Positions 1 through 11,570 of a DNA stretch of 64,000 nt are shown piece after piece; the stretch's first letter is position 1, and every line of letters begins with the position of its first letter. The DNA is from Apodemus sylvaticus (taxonomy: Eukaryota; Chordata; Mammalia; Rodentia; Muridae): the NCBI RefSeq assembly GCF_947179515.1, contig NC_067495.1, positions 138,910,596-138,974,595 on the forward strand, given 5' to 3'. The translations under genes and the position numbers were made by a program. Below the pieces are notes generated by a model. The model was not told where the DNA came from, ran no database searches, and saw only the letters and a list, made by a program, of their open reading frames with translations.

Positions 1-1238
1 TCAACTGGAGGTCAGCATGCAGAAGAATGTGAATTGATCCATCCTTATCTCCTTGTAGTAAGCTCAACTCCAAGTGGATCATGGACCTCCACATAAAGCC
101 AGACACTCTGAAGCTAATAGAAAGAAACTGAGGGAAGACCCTTGAGGACATTGGTACAGGGGGAATGTTCCTGAATAGAACACCAATAGCTTATGTTCTA
201 AGATCAAGAATTGACAAATGGGACCTCATAAAATTACAAAGTTTCTGTAAGGCAAAGGACACCATCAAAAGGACAAATCAGCAACCAACAAATTTGGAAA
301 AGATCTTCACCAACCCTACATCAGATAGAGGGCTAATATCCAATATATACAAAGAATTCAAGAAGTTAGACCCCAGAAAATCAAATAACACTATTAAAAA
401 ATGAGGTAGAGAGCTAAACAAAGAATTTTCACCTGAAGAACTTCGGATGGCTGAGAAGCATCTTAAAAAATGCTCAACTTCATTAGTCATTAGGGAAATG
501 CAAATCAAAACAACCCTGAGATTTCACCTCACACCAGTCAGAATGGCTAAGATTAAAAATTCAGGAGACAGCAGGTTTGGGGGGTTGCAAACTGGTACAA
601 CCACTCTGGAAATCAGTCTGGCAGTTCCTCAGAAAACTGGACATGTCACTTACAGAGGATCCTGCTATACTACTCCTGGGCATATACCCAGAAGATTCCC
701 CAGTATGTAATAAGGATACATGTTTCGCTATGTTCATAGCAGCCCTATTTATAATAGCCAGAAGCTTTAAAGAACCCAGGTATCCCTCAACGGAAGAATG
801 GATGCAAAAAATGTGGTATATATACACAATGGAATACTATTCAGCCATTAGAAACAATGAATTCATGAAATTCTTAGACAAATGGATGGAGCTGGAGAAC
901 ATCATACTAAGTGAGGTAACCCAGTTTCAAAAGATCAATCATGGTATGTACTCACTAATATTTGGATATTAGCCTAGAGAATTGGAATACCCAAAACATC
1001 ATCTACACATCAAATGAGGTACAAGAAGATCTGAGGAGTGGCCCCTTGTTCTGGAAAGACTCGGTATAGCAGTATAGGGCAAAACCAGAACAGGGAATTG
1101 CGAAGGGGTGGATGGGTGTAACAGGGGGAGGGAAGGGGGCTTATGGGACTTTCGGGTTGTAGGGGACCTGAAAATGGGAAATCATGTGAAATGTAAATAA
1201 AAATATATTGAATAAGAAAATAAATAAATAAAAATATA
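1..1238 (+). mobile_element. L1 3' fragment: ORF2 C-terminal end plus 3'UTR
   Basis: The sequence enters already inside L1 ORF2, at the block encoding the conserved CRRMRIDPS-like stretch, and runs to the ORF2 stop near 970-972. The C-terminal end 'MEYYSAIRNNEFMKFLDKW' is readable at about 827-886. A GA-rich 3'UTR follows, then an AATAAA-like, A-rich tail near 1195-1238. The reading frame is broken several times (stops and frameshifts near 130 and 402). About 45-50 bp covering the Cys-rich motif is missing near 575 compared with the sister copies in this window. The element continues off the left edge, so its 5' end and TSD cannot be seen. It is a dead copy; L1 identity is certain, the subfamily is not. 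Confidence 0.93.
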
Positions 1239-1312
1239 TAAATTTATGCAACACTTGATTGATAACAAATATATGTAATCAAAAATTTAAGGATTTATTT
1301 TTCACACACATG

Positions 1313-1386
1313 CATGTTTGCACATGCTTGTGTGTGTGTGTGTGTTTGTGTGTGTGTTTGTGTGTGTTTGTGTGTGTTTGTGTGTA
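1313..1386. repeat. (TG)n microsatellite, interrupted by TTTG
   Basis: Alternating TG run with regularly spaced TTTG interruptions, just beyond the L1 3' end. Confidence 0.9.
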
Positions 1387-1479
1387 TCTGAACATATTCA
1401 TGGTATATCTTCTGTGTGGTTGTGTGAGAAAGTAACAAGAAGGTTTGTAGTCCCTTGGAAGTGGAGTTACAGGCTCTAC

Positions 1480-1885
1480 TGACTGGTTTTGTGTGTCAAC
1501 TTGACACAAGCTGGAGTTATCACAGACAAAGGAACCTCCTTTGAGGAAATTCCTCCATGAGATCCAGCTGCAGGGCATTTTCTCAATTAGTGATCAAATT
1601 GGGGGGGGCCCATGTTGAGTGGTGCCATTCCTGGGCTGGAAGTCCTGGATTCTCTAAAAAGAAGCAAGCTGAGTAAGCCAGGGGAAGCAGGGCAGCAAGC
1701 CCCACCACTCCATGGCCTCTAATCAGCTCCTGTCTCCAAGTTTCTGCCCTGTGTAAGTTCTTGTCATGACTTCTTTTAGTTATGAATAGCAATGTGGAAG
1801 TGTGCGCTGATTAAACCCTTTCCTTTCTAATTTGCTTCTTGGTCATGATGTTTTATGTATGAAAACAAACCCTGACTAAGATACA
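1480..1885 (+). mobile_element. MaLR-type solo LTR (MT/ORR1-like)
   Basis: About 406 bp beginning 'tgactggttttgtgtgtcaa' and ending 'ctgactaagataca', that is TG...CA boundaries. An AATAAA-like 'attaaaccctttcc' lies about 70 bp before the end. The body matches a very common rodent LTR that I recall as ERVL-MaLR. I could not read a convincing 5-bp TSD, and no internal region is attached, so this is a solo LTR. The subfamily is uncertain. Confidence 0.6.
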
Positions 1886-1886
1886 G

Positions 1887-2003
1887 GCCATGTTAAGCTG
1901 CCTGATATGGATGCCAGAAACTAAACCTTGTGCCATGTCAAATGAATTTAAGTCATTTGGAAGAGCAAATGCCCTTAACCACTGAGGTATCTCCTCAGCT
2001 CCA
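1887..2003 (-). mobile_element. B3/B2-type SINE, 5' part, antisense
   Basis: Read on the minus strand, the right end gives the tRNA-derived SINE head. On the plus strand it appears as 'cccttaaccactgaggtatc' followed by 'tcctcagctcc', preceded by 'ggaagagcaaatg', the usual B2/B3 order. It is diverged and lacks a recognisable tail. Confidence 0.55.
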
Positions 2004-2850
2004 ATTAAATATTTAACATTGTTTCACTAAGGAAGGATGTTTTCTTAACCTTGAGTCTATCAAATTCTGTAGAAGGAAAATAGGAATAAAGCTACCAAAA
2101 TATTTCCTTTACCGTATGTGATTATATCATTGGAAAGAATTGCTATAGCTTTGCCTAGGACTGACAATACAGAACAGTCTCAATGATGTCTTAATTATTT
2201 TGACTTGTGTAAAAAAATGTCATAAAATGAGTGGCTTTTAAATAAGAAAATTTTCTCTCTCACTATTCTAGATATGAGGAAGTCCACAAACAAGGTAAAT
2301 TGAATGTCTGATGAAATTTTGCAGAACACTTGGCTTGTCTAACCTAGTAACTACATTTTATGAACTTGACTATATTGAAATAGCCTCCTATGTTGTCCAC
2401 ATTTTATTAGAACAGTGTAATCCATTTAAAACATGAAAGTGCTCTGCATATATTCGTTGTGGACTCATGTACACATGGTTCATCATATTGAAAATTGGTG
2501 TGTGCTCTATAGCAGAAGTTTTAAAATTACAGCAGGCTTTGTAATGGTTTCTGTCGTGAATGTAATACTCTAGAATCAAATCTCTGTGTAATAAATCTAG
2601 GTAAAGTTGAGCTTTAATTTTTGTAAGTATAAGTCTGTAGCACTTTTTCTAGTTTTTGTCTTTATTTTCATACCACATGTAGTGCTTTTGGGTGTACTAA
2701 AGTCTGTTATTTAATTAACATCATTACTTAGGACAATCGTGGCTCTTGTAAACAAAGCACATTGAATCTATTTCATTTGATGTTTATCGGCTATGATGAG
2801 CGCAACTTAAGGTTTTTAGTGACATTTTATCTCTTCTCATTGATTATAAT
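2004..2850. other. Unassigned AT-rich DNA
   Basis: No repeat family, RNA gene or plausible coding exon recognised. The one short minus-strand ORF (2388-2579, 63 aa) shows no domain or codon pattern. Confidence 0.5.
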
Positions 2851-3440
2851 CTATCATCATGAAATGTAGTGCCATAATCTGGCAAAATAAACCATTCTTC
2901 TGGTTGTGTCCAGCAGCTGGCTAAAACAGATGCAGGGACACACAACCAAACCTTAGAACAAGCTTGAGAAGTCTTGTTGAGGAATTGGGGGAATGATTGA
3001 AGGCCCTTGAGGGGATAATGACTCCACTGAAGGACCAACATAGCTGATTGGAGCCCTTGGGGTTCTCAGAGTCTGAACCACCAACCAATAAGTCTACATG
3101 GGCTGGACCTAGATCCCCTGTTCATATGTGGTAGATGTGCAGATTGGTCTTCATGGGGGCCCCTCAACAACTGGTGCAGGTCTTACCCTAACCCTGTTGC
3201 CTACCTGTAGATATTATTTCCCAAATTTGTCTACCTTGTCTAGCCTCAGTGAGAAAATATGTGCCCAGTGATGCAGTGACTTGTAGTCTAGAGTGGGTTG
3301 GCACCGAGTATGGACCTTCCCATTCCCAGAGTGAAGAAGAGTTGTGGGCTGTGGGGGATGGGAGCATGACTGGGCTAGTGAGAGGTGGGCAGCGAGGAGA
3401 GGGGTCTGTAAAGTGAATGAATAAATAAATTAATGGGAAA
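2851..3440 (+). mobile_element. Old murine L1 (Lx-like) 3'UTR fragment
   Basis: Diagnostic 3'UTR phrases appear in order: 'cagggacacacaaccaaacc', 'ctgaaccaccaaccaataag', 'ggctggacctagatcccct', then a G-rich block and 'gtaaagtgaatgaataaata' at the end. Divergence is clearly greater than in the other L1 copies here. There is no ORF2 sequence, so the element is 5' truncated within the 3'UTR. Confidence 0.7.
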
Positions 3441-3546
3441 ATCTTTGTTTTGCTGCAATTTACAGCATATATAATCAGGAAGAAAATTATGCTTTAGTTC
3501 TAAAATGATATTTGATATTCCCATGTATTGAACTTTCCTTGCACTT

Positions 3547-4085
3547 TTTTATTAGATATTTTCTTTATTTACATTTCAAATGTTATCACCTTTTCTGGTT
3601 TCCCCTCTGAAAACCCCCTATCCCATCCCAGCTTCCCCTGCTCACAAACCCACCAACTCCTGCTTCCCTGTCCTGGTATTTCCCTACACTGGGGAATTGA
3701 GCCTTCTCAGAACCAAGGGTCACTTCTCCCTTTGATGTCCAACAAGGCCACCCTTTGCTACATATGCAGCTGGTGCCATGTGTCTCTCTATGTGTAGTCT
3801 TTGGTTGGTGTTTTAGTCCTTGGGAGCTCTGGGAGTACTGGATGGTTGATATTGTTTTTCCTCCTGTGGGGCTGCAAACCCCTTCAGCTCCTCACGTCCT
3901 TCCTCTAGCTCCTCCACTGGAGACTGTGCTCAGTCCATTGGTGCACTAAAAGCATCCAACTCTGTACTTGTCAGGAACTGGCAAAGTCTCTCTGGAAACA
4001 GCTATATGAGGCTCCTGTCAGCAACCACTTGTTAGCATCTGTAATAGTGTCTGAGTTTGGTAACTGTATATGGGAAAGATACCCA
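3547..4085 (-). mobile_element. L1 3'UTR fragment, minus strand
   Basis: Starts with the reversed tail (T run then 'attagatattttctttattt' and 'acatttcaaatgttatc') and continues through the reversed murine L1 3'UTR ('agccttctcagaaccaaggg', 'gtagtctttggttggtg', 'ggctcctgtcagcaaccact'). It contains no ORF2. It is intermediate in age and stops abruptly near 4085, where an oppositely oriented L1 tail begins. Confidence 0.85.
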
Positions 4086-4238
4086 AGAGGGGCAGTTTCA
4101 TAGGTGGAACACCCTCTTAAAAGCACAGGGAGGGGTGATATGATACTGGGTTTCCAGGAGACGGGAAAACCAGGTAGGGGATAACACTTGAAATATAAAT
4201 AAATTAAAATAATTAAATAAATATTCAAGAAAATAGAG
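4086..4238 (+). mobile_element. L1 3' end fragment, plus strand
   Basis: About 150 bp of L1 3'UTR in the opposite orientation to its left neighbour, ending 'ggggataacacttgaaatat' plus 'aaataaatt' and an A-rich tail. It matches the plus-strand 3' end at 46660-46800 in order and phrase. Either an independent severely truncated insertion or part of a rearranged element with 3547-4085. Confidence 0.75.
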
Positions 4239-4755
4239 AAATTCAGGTGTTAGCTTTTTAATGAGAAACAATTATTATGTTCTTCTCCTGTGAGAGCACT
4301 TAGCAAATTGAGGCTTGTAATGCTCAATAGCCCTAATCAATTGATCATTTAGCTACACTGAGGTGATTGCTAATTAGTCATTGCAGATAAGCAAGCCCAA
4401 ATACAAACACTAGGCCAATTAGCTATTAAGGGGAATTCAAAACAAAACAAAGGTTTGAATGCATAGTTCACGTCCATAGTGATTAACAGTGAAACAAGAA
4501 CAATGACTTCAAATCAAAATTAATCAATTTTATATAATTTGTCATCCATCAAGTATCAAGCAAAATTGATAATGTCCCTATCCTTTTCTCACAGGAAGCC
4601 AAAGGCCCTTCCAAGAAAAAAAAGTAGCACACTACTCTTCATACTTGCAGAAAGTGTAGTTTTTACAACCATTCAGGGCCTGGAGACATAGCTTGAACCC
4701 CACTCCCTCTGCTCTAATTTCTCTACTGTGTTTCCCAACACTTTATTCATGGGCT
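4239..4755. other. Unassigned DNA, rich in TAATTA-like sites
   Basis: No repeat family recognised. The part at about 4250-4440 is dense in homeodomain-core-like words (ctaattagtc, ccaattagct, caattgatca) and looks unlike the repeats around it. Described further as a finding. Confidence 0.4.
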
Positions 4756-4799
4756 CTTTTATTTTAAAGATTTTATTTTAGTGGTGTGTGTATGCGTGT

Positions 4800-4851
<52 letters not shown>

Positions 4852-4990
4852 ATGTGTACACATTATTAGTACATGTATCCATGAAGAAGAGAGGATGTCC
4901 TAAATGTTGGCATGGATACCCAGAATTAAACTTACTTCCTCGACAAGATCAGTATGTACTGTTAACCACTGAATTAACCACAGCTTCCAT
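4756..4990 (-). mobile_element. B3-type SINE, antisense, with internal (TG)n
   Basis: The reversed tail 'ttttaaagattttatttta' leads into a (TG)n run at 4782-4856. Decayed B3 body words follow, among them 'atacccagaattaaactt' and 'tgttaaccactgaattaacc' near the SINE head. The TG run probably expanded from the TG-rich part of the SINE. Confidence 0.5.
4782..4856. repeat. (TG)n microsatellite
   Basis: Nearly pure TG dinucleotide run of about 70 bp inside the decayed SINE. Confidence 0.93.
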
Positions 4991-5069
4991 GTGCTAGTTT
5001 TAAATAACACTGACTTCACTAAATGATGTCATTATATGCATGTGTGAAGGACTGTCTGCTGAAGGAAAC

Positions 5070-5318
5070 TGTATAATTCCATTATGGTGGGAAATCATGA
5101 CAGCTAGTGCTAAGTATGGCAGTTGGAGTAGAAAGCTTCGAACTCTCATCTTGCTACAAACTTGAAGCAGAGTGAACTGAAAATATTGTGAATCTTTAAA
5201 ACTCCAAAAGTCATCCTCCAGTAAGGTTGCACTTCCTAAAATTCTCTATGCAGTATCATCAACTAGTGCTCAAATGCTCAAATCAGTGGACCCATGTATG
5301 TGAGGCAAATACTATGGT
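5070..5318 (-). mobile_element. Decayed MaLR-like LTR fragment, antisense
   Basis: Phrases such as 'tatggtgggaaatcatgaca', 'gaatctttaaaactccaaa', 'ggttgcacttcctaaaa' and 'catcaactagtgctcaaat' follow the order of the antisense form of a common rodent LTR. Both ends are indistinct. Confidence 0.45.
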
Positions 5319-6809
5319 AGTTCACTACTTCTAGCTCTTGCACTTTTTCTCTGCTACCCCTTCTACCACAATAGTCTTGGAGCCTTGGAGTGGTATATAT
5401 ATTTTAGACATCATTGCCCACAATTTCTTATTCTCTACACCTTGATCTGATGTGGGTATTGTAATAACTGACATTTATTACTACAATCAACTTCTAAAAT
5501 TGGAGTAAGAGATGCACAGACTTATGAGGAATAGAATTTTGTTAGCTTTCATACTGAAGAAAGTTTCAATGTACACTATTCTGGAAGAACAGAAATCAAT
5601 TGCTTTACCAACTATGAACTCTGAGAGGTACAATAACACTTGACTTGCTCAAAGTATATCCACTGGTGTAAAAATGACTAAAATATTACATAGGTTACCA
5701 ACTACTTTCTGAATAGATTTAAAACCCACTTCAAAAGACAGAAATCATAACTGTTATCAGAAACTCAGCTAAAAACCTGTGGTTCAATAGATTCTAGATA
5801 CTAGGGAAAATCTTAATACTTTTAACTTGCTGAATAGATATAGATATAGCTCTATCCTTTTCTTTCAACTGTAATTTTCCCAAATTCATTGGAATTTAAC
5901 ACAGCAAACCAAGATCCTTAATTATTAAGATAATCATGTAAATCCACCAATGATAACATGTATTGTTTTTTTTTTAGAATATTGCTATATGAAATTAGAG
6001 TAGCTGGAAAACTGCAATTTCAGTGTAAGGAAGTCTGGAGAACTTAAGATTTTAAATTTATTGGGCAACTAAAACATATAAACTACTGACTCCTTTTGTA
6101 TCATCATTTATTACATTAGAAAGAACATAAAACCTTTATTAGTCCACTTTTTGACACCTTTGGGGTAAAACTACAGAATCCAAAGGAGACATTACAATTT
6201 AACACAAAAGATGATTTAAAGGCCATTTTAGGCAGCATGGAATTCACTCTGTGTATTTCTAACAGTTTACATAGCACAGAACACATTGTACTGAGACCAA
6301 TTTCTGTTTAAAAAACAATTAATTTTGAACTTTTCCCCTGAACAATCCATTTAGTTTAAAAAGCAATTAATGAGGTGCTATAGACATATGTAGCTTAGTA
6401 TATTTTCAAAATTCTTCCACATATTTGTTATGTGACCTTGGATAAGTTACCCAAAACACTGTCTCTGTTTCCTTATATATAAAACACTTGTAGAGTCTGG
6501 GTGTGTGATTAATTTTGAAATCTAAATACAAATGATTTATAATAAAATTCTCCTCAGTCTACTGCTCTCAGTCCAATAGGTTCTAATATTTTTACATTAA
6601 TCTTTGAGAAACATTAATTTTATGTACAGTTTGAAATGGAGCTTTTAAGTAACATGTATATAAGAAATTAAGAAACCTGGGCAATGATGGAAATATAATA
6701 GTAATTGTGATAAATTCAAAGTATAGCACATCTTTGTTTTTACAAGTTAAAAATACTCTATTGTTTCAATTTTTAAATTGAAAATAGATTCTTCTCTTAC
6801 TCAATACAT
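5319..6809. other. Unassigned AT-rich DNA
   Basis: About 1.5 kb with no repeat family, RNA gene or exon-like ORF recognised. Confidence 0.5.
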
Positions 6810-7200
6810 CTGAACTATAGTTTCCCCATTCACTTGCCCTTTCACCTCCACTCCCTACTTCCCGTCTCCCCAAGACACACTTCCCCTTCTGTCTCTTCTT
6901 CTTCAGAAAAGAGGAGGCCTCCAAGAGATGATACCTAAATAGGACAAAACAAGATACAATAAGACACAGTGAAAGTCCTCATATCCAGGCTTGCCAAGGC
7001 AAATCCAAAGGGAGAAAACAAGTTCCAAGAGCAGGCAAAAGAGTCAAAGACACACCTGCTCCCACTGTTAGGAATCCCACAAACCCACCAAGCACCATAG
7101 CATATATAGAGAGGGCCTGGTGCAGACCATTTTAGGCCCTGTGGTTGCTGCTTTGATACCTGTAAGCCCACATGAACCCTGTTTAGTTAACTCAGTGGGT
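6810..7200 (-). mobile_element. Old L1 3'UTR-type fragment, antisense
   Basis: Contains a pyrimidine-rich block, then 'gaggaggcctccaagagatg', 'gcaggcaaaagagtcaaaga', 'gctcccactgttaggaatcc' and 'gagggcctggtgcagacca' in the order of a widespread murine L1 3' region read antisense. Orientation is inferred from memory of the consensus. Confidence 0.5.
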
Positions 7201-7645
7201 CAAAATAAAATAAGTATTGTATGAAAGTGTTTCCATATGGCTTTTAAATATATCTTTCATTTTGGTTAATCTTCTCCCTCCATTCTTCTTGCTTGACACA
7301 TGTTCAAGATCTTCTCCCTCTTTTAGCTTTTCTGTTCATGGTATTTGGCCTATTTTCATTTTCATAGTATTATCTATCAGCAAATTCTATGAAATACAAT
7401 CCCAATTTATTTGTAAACTGTCAGGCAGGAGAAGTCCACTTATGCCACAGTAAGAAGAGTCCTGTGAGAGAAGAAAGTCATTGATAGAATGCTTGAACTG
7501 CTCCACAGGAAATGATTTATCCTTGATTCTCTACACTAGTAAAAAAGATATACGGATCTGTGGCTAAAATGGCTCCATGAATAGGAGTGCTTTTCCAAAG
7601 CCTGGTAACTGAAGCTTGTTCCTTGAAACTATGCTGTAAAAAGAG
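7201..7645. other. Unassigned DNA
   Basis: No repeat or gene recognised. Confidence 0.45.
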
Positions 7646-7772
7646 GGAATTTTTTCAGGTTGTCCTCTGTCCTCCACATAAGCATACTGGTATGTATATA
7701 CATGCACACAGACACATACATACCCCCTACACAAATAAATGAATGAATTAATGACTTAATTAATAAAACATA
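7646..7772 (+). mobile_element. B3/B4-type SINE tail
   Basis: Reads 'caggttgtcctctgtcctcc' then CA-rich 'acatgcacacagacacatac' and an 'aaataaatgaatgaatt' tail, the order of a B3/B4 3' end. The head is missing. Confidence 0.45.
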
Positions 7773-8080
7773 GGGAAGTGATGGGTTTTGAGATGGGGAG
7801 CTTATCATTATTACTTTTTTGATATACATGTAGATTAAATTCATTATTAGCCTTAATGAATAAAGTATCTTTCTTTGCAGTGAATGGTAGTGAATGCAAA
7901 GACTATTGACTACAAGGGGCTCTGAAGAAAATGTTTAAATGCTCAGCCTTTAACAAGACATTTATACTTCCCTTCTAAAGTTTAGGGAACATTGTAGAAG
8001 GTTGGAGAGGAAAGAATTGGATAACCAGTGATAGAGAGAAGCACTATGAAATGACACCTTCTGGGTATGACACAATCATG
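7773..8080. other. Unassigned DNA
   Basis: About 300 bp with nothing recognised. Confidence 0.4.
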
Positions 8081-8440
8081 ACAACCATGAACATAGTAGT
8101 TAGTCATGGATGGGGAAGGAATTCATGGGGCCATATCCCTCCCTGATAGACTTTTGGCTATTGATAGATTATGAGAAATGGCAGTTACTTTCTTCAGTTG
8201 TGTACCTACATGTTAACAGAACAACAACAACAACAAAGTTCAGTGAATAACTACTAATCTGGGGTCAGGCCTAGGGCCTTGTGTAAATTCAATGAGTCAC
8301 AAATCAAAACAAATATGATATGTAGGGAAAGGAGTGGGTTGACATGGGTGGGAATGATATAAGAGAAAATCTAGGGCTAGAAAAAGCAGAATCCACTTTA
8401 TACTTCTAAGAATTTGTAAAGGAATGATTTAATTATTAAA
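8081..8440 (+). mobile_element. Old Lx-like L1 3'UTR fragment
   Basis: Contains 'ggccatatccctccctgata', 'cagttactttcttcagttgt', a (CAA)n run at 8221-8236 and the G-rich 'tgacatgggtgggaatgata' segment. This is the same order as old rodent L1 3'UTRs. Heavily diverged. Confidence 0.45.
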
Positions 8441-9375
8441 AAAATTGCTAAAATCATCTATATGAACTCTGTCAGGAACAGCAAAATTGGAAAGTTAATG
8501 ATATATAAAAGTGGACAAATATACATATAAGAAAAGTAGAGTGAGAATTTCTATGAAGTCCTCAACCATTTTAGGTTGCAGATCTGATGAACCAAAAATA
8601 AATAAATAATAATTTAATAATTATTGACAATGTAGTTTAGCACTAACCTTTAACATTTAAATTTGGGTGTGTGGGACATTGGTACAGGAGCAGTTCCTCT
8701 TTCTCTTCAAATTGCAATGGTTCAGGTTTCAGGTAATTCTCTTATGCAATTGAGAGTCACAGTCCCAAGCATAAAGATTCTTTGAGCCTACCTTAGTTTT
8801 CTTTCCCATGTTGGTATATATTAATATTTCCCTCTTCTAAACAAAAACTCACATTTACAGCTGAAATCAAATACTGTTCCTGACCTAATTAAGAATACAA
8901 AAAACGCTAGAAATACCTTAAAATCTACTAAACTGAAGTGGGTCATTGAAAAGTAATTTTTACAGTTACACAAAATAGTGTATAGGTTTCTATATTAGTT
9001 TGAGACTAGTTTTTCAGATTTCTTCCTCTCCAGCTATGTATGTTAAGTACATATGGTATCATTTAGGACCATAATTATCATATTAGGTTGATGTTGCATT
9101 CTGACATCTTACCATATTTTGAAAAATGCAACAAGGAATAATATTTTTAAATGTTTTTGAATGAGTGAATACACAAACATGTTTCAAATATGAAAGACAA
9201 GCTATTTTCTTAAGCAATATATAAAAGTAAAAATAATTATGTGAAGAATAATCTCTTAATCCTCTCATATTCCTTAGCAGACTAGCATATAAAGTGGGCT
9301 TTATGGATTTAAAACCATTTTCTAGTAGGGTATAGAAATCTGACAAGAACCCAAGTGAAAATAGCTTGCAAAGGC
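8441..9375. other. Unassigned AT-rich DNA
   Basis: Nothing recognised on either strand. Confidence 0.45.
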
Positions 9376-9408
9376 AAAGTTTTGTTTTGTTTTGTTTTGT
9401 TTTTTTAA
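9376..9408. repeat. (TTTTG)n short tandem repeat
   Basis: Five TTTTG units followed by a T run; could be a reversed A-rich tail of a lost insertion. Confidence 0.85.
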
Positions 9409-10083
9409 TACAAACTCTGGTAATGGTGACAGTGACACTATTTGGGGAAGTATTTCACATGTTAAACTTGCATCTCTGCAAAGCATTTGATTAAAGTTCC
9501 AGACTTAAATTTCAATTCAATAAAAAAGAGTTGAATTTCACAGCCTTTCAGCTGAGCTGAAAAATTTGTAATGACAGTTATTGCACATCCAGGCCATTGT
9601 ACTTACTTGGTAGAAAAGTAATACATAACTTCTCACATAGTCTTCCAAGAGGAATTGGATGTCACACATTAACAGTATTTATTGCAGAGTTCTTGTGTGA
9701 GAATCCTTTGGGATCAGCCTTATTCAGTTGAGGTCACTGCTTTTTCACTATCAAAAATATGTCCTTTGCCTTTGTATGAACTAGAATGGAATAGGGTATT
9801 ATTGTATTTAGAATTGTCACAGTACTGCTGAGTGAAATGAGAAGTGTGATAGTTTTGGGAGCTAAAGTCATTTTAGCTCTAGCCAACTGCTGCCAAATCT
9901 TCCTCTTTCTTCTGAAAGATCTAAATCTTATACAAAGTAATATTCTAATAAACATTTTGCTAAATATTTTTAATATTTTTTCATACAGTACATTTCGAAC
10001 ATTATTTTGTATTTCTATGGACTCACAATTTTCTCTCTCTAAATTTGTCCTAGATCCTCCCATCATTTATACCAACCCAATTT

Positions 10084-10086
<3 letters not shown>
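9409..10086. other. Unassigned DNA
   Basis: Nothing recognised. The short ORFs on both strands (9734-10066 minus, 9837-10157 plus) are AT-rich and the latter runs into the microsatellite, so neither is taken as a gene. Confidence 0.45.

Positions 10087-10147
<61 letters not shown>
10087..10147. repeat. (TC)n microsatellite
   Basis: Pure TC dinucleotide run of about 60 bp. Confidence 0.97.
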
Positions 10148-10150
<3 letters not shown>

Positions 10151-10249
10151 CAAATAGAACAATTTTCTATTTCATACTAATTTAATTCCACTCATCAGAA
10201 AATTCAAAATACAATGCATGTACAAATAAATCATAAAAAACAAATTAAC

Positions 10250-10522
10250 TCTCATCTTGATAAAATTTGTAATGACCTATAAGATGGGCCTCTGGGCAGA
10301 ACTGTAGGTCTTGACTATGAAAAATGAGGTAGGAATATTCTACTATGGATGGTTCTATTCTGATGGATAAGGTCCTAGAATGTGTAGCAAGGAGAAAATG
10401 GGCTGAGCATAAATATTCACTGTTTCTGCTTCCTGACTGCTTAGGCAATATGACCAGCTAGCTCTCTTACAATGAAATGTAACCCCAAGCTCTTCACTAA
10501 AATAAACTTCATTTGATAAAAA
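10250..10522 (+). mobile_element. MaLR-type LTR, 5'-incomplete
   Basis: Carries 'gggcctctgggcagaactgt', 'aaaatgggctgagcataaat', 'gtttctgcttcctgactgc', 'caatatgaccagctagctc' and a terminal 'aaaataaacttc' polyadenylation-like block, in MaLR LTR order. Same type as the LTR split at 41325/44684. Confidence 0.6.
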
Positions 10523-10554
10523 TAAAGAAAATTATTTTGTAACTCTACTCTTTT

Positions 10555-10778
10555 ATTTTTTCCTTCATTATTTTCATTGTGTGTAGGAGTGTTTTGATTA
10601 CATGTAGGTCTGTGTACTCTGTATATAAAGTGCCAGGTGGAGCCAGAAGAATGCTTCAGACCTTCTTATTGATTTATTGTTGTCAACTAGCACGTAGATG
10701 TTGTTTTCTGGAAAAAAAAAGCTGATGAAGATGTCTGTGGAGCCATCTCTCTACCTCTGTCCCCATTGATTTTTTTTA
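10555..10778 (-). mobile_element. B3 SINE, antisense
   Basis: Antisense order is clear: 'tgtgtaggagtgttttgatt', 'acatgtaggtctgtgtactc', 'gtgccaggtggagccagaag' and the head 'gtggagccatctctctacct'. Moderately diverged. Confidence 0.65.
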
Positions 10779-11570
10779 AATATTTTTATTTTCTATATTC
10801 TTTGTTTACAAGAATTATTGTTCTACTATAGATTTCAGTTCTTCTTTGTTGTGGTATGAAGACTTACCTTCAAAGAAAAAAAAAAAAACCTCTGGGCAAA
10901 GGCATATGTCTGCTGTCATCCTTCCCCTACTTAATGCTAATTGCTGTCTTCAAAAAATCTGAATATATGATGATGTTCTTTGTGTTATCTATTCTAATAT
11001 TTTGCTTCAGTAGATGAATTTTTTCAGAAAAGCAGAAGAAGAGATAGATTAGAAATCAAACCTTAATGCAGCATAACAGAGTGTGGGCACCATTGAACTT
11101 TTGCTTACTTTATTACACCTTAAACACATTATTTGAAAAGTTTTAGCAATGCCCATATAAATTACTCCTTTTCTATGTAGTGAGGTGATGAAATTATTTA
11201 GCTAAAAAGACATTCAGAATATTAAGGCTATTGATGATATGAGTTTTCTGTTAAAATTGAATAAATAAGAATAGAATTGTCAAGCAAGCTGGATGTTAAA
11301 ATTGATAAGTCAAAGAAGCAAGATCATAAATTGATGTAGAGATGGATAAGGTAAGTAGAAGACTGAAAAGTTTAAAGATTGGTAGAAATGAAATGAAAAT
11401 CCTGAAGGTGCTATCAATTAATCCAGTACTTATACTGATGCAATATCTATCATCTTTAAATTGATATTTCCAGTATGTTTAGATCTACCTAATGTACTTT
11501 AGAACATGTTTGTTTTCCAGATTTCTCAACCAAAAATATTTTGTAAATTGTGGATTATACATTTAATATA
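10779..11570. other. Unassigned DNA
   Basis: No family recognised; contains short A and T runs only. Confidence 0.4.

Noticed and set aside
1480..1885. URR1 identity for this repeat
   Set aside because: URR1 words are instead found at 16870-17077; this block has LTR-type ends and a polyadenylation-like motif.
9376..9408. CRISPR-like or satellite array among the short tandem repeats
   Set aside because: All arrays here are simple microsatellites or two-copy duplications with no regular spacers.
10087..10157. Ser/Leu-rich ORFs over TC, TG and AC microsatellites (e.g. 9837-10157, 34206-34470, 36474-36799, 51291-51503)
   Set aside because: They are translations of dinucleotide repeats with no flanking coding evidence.
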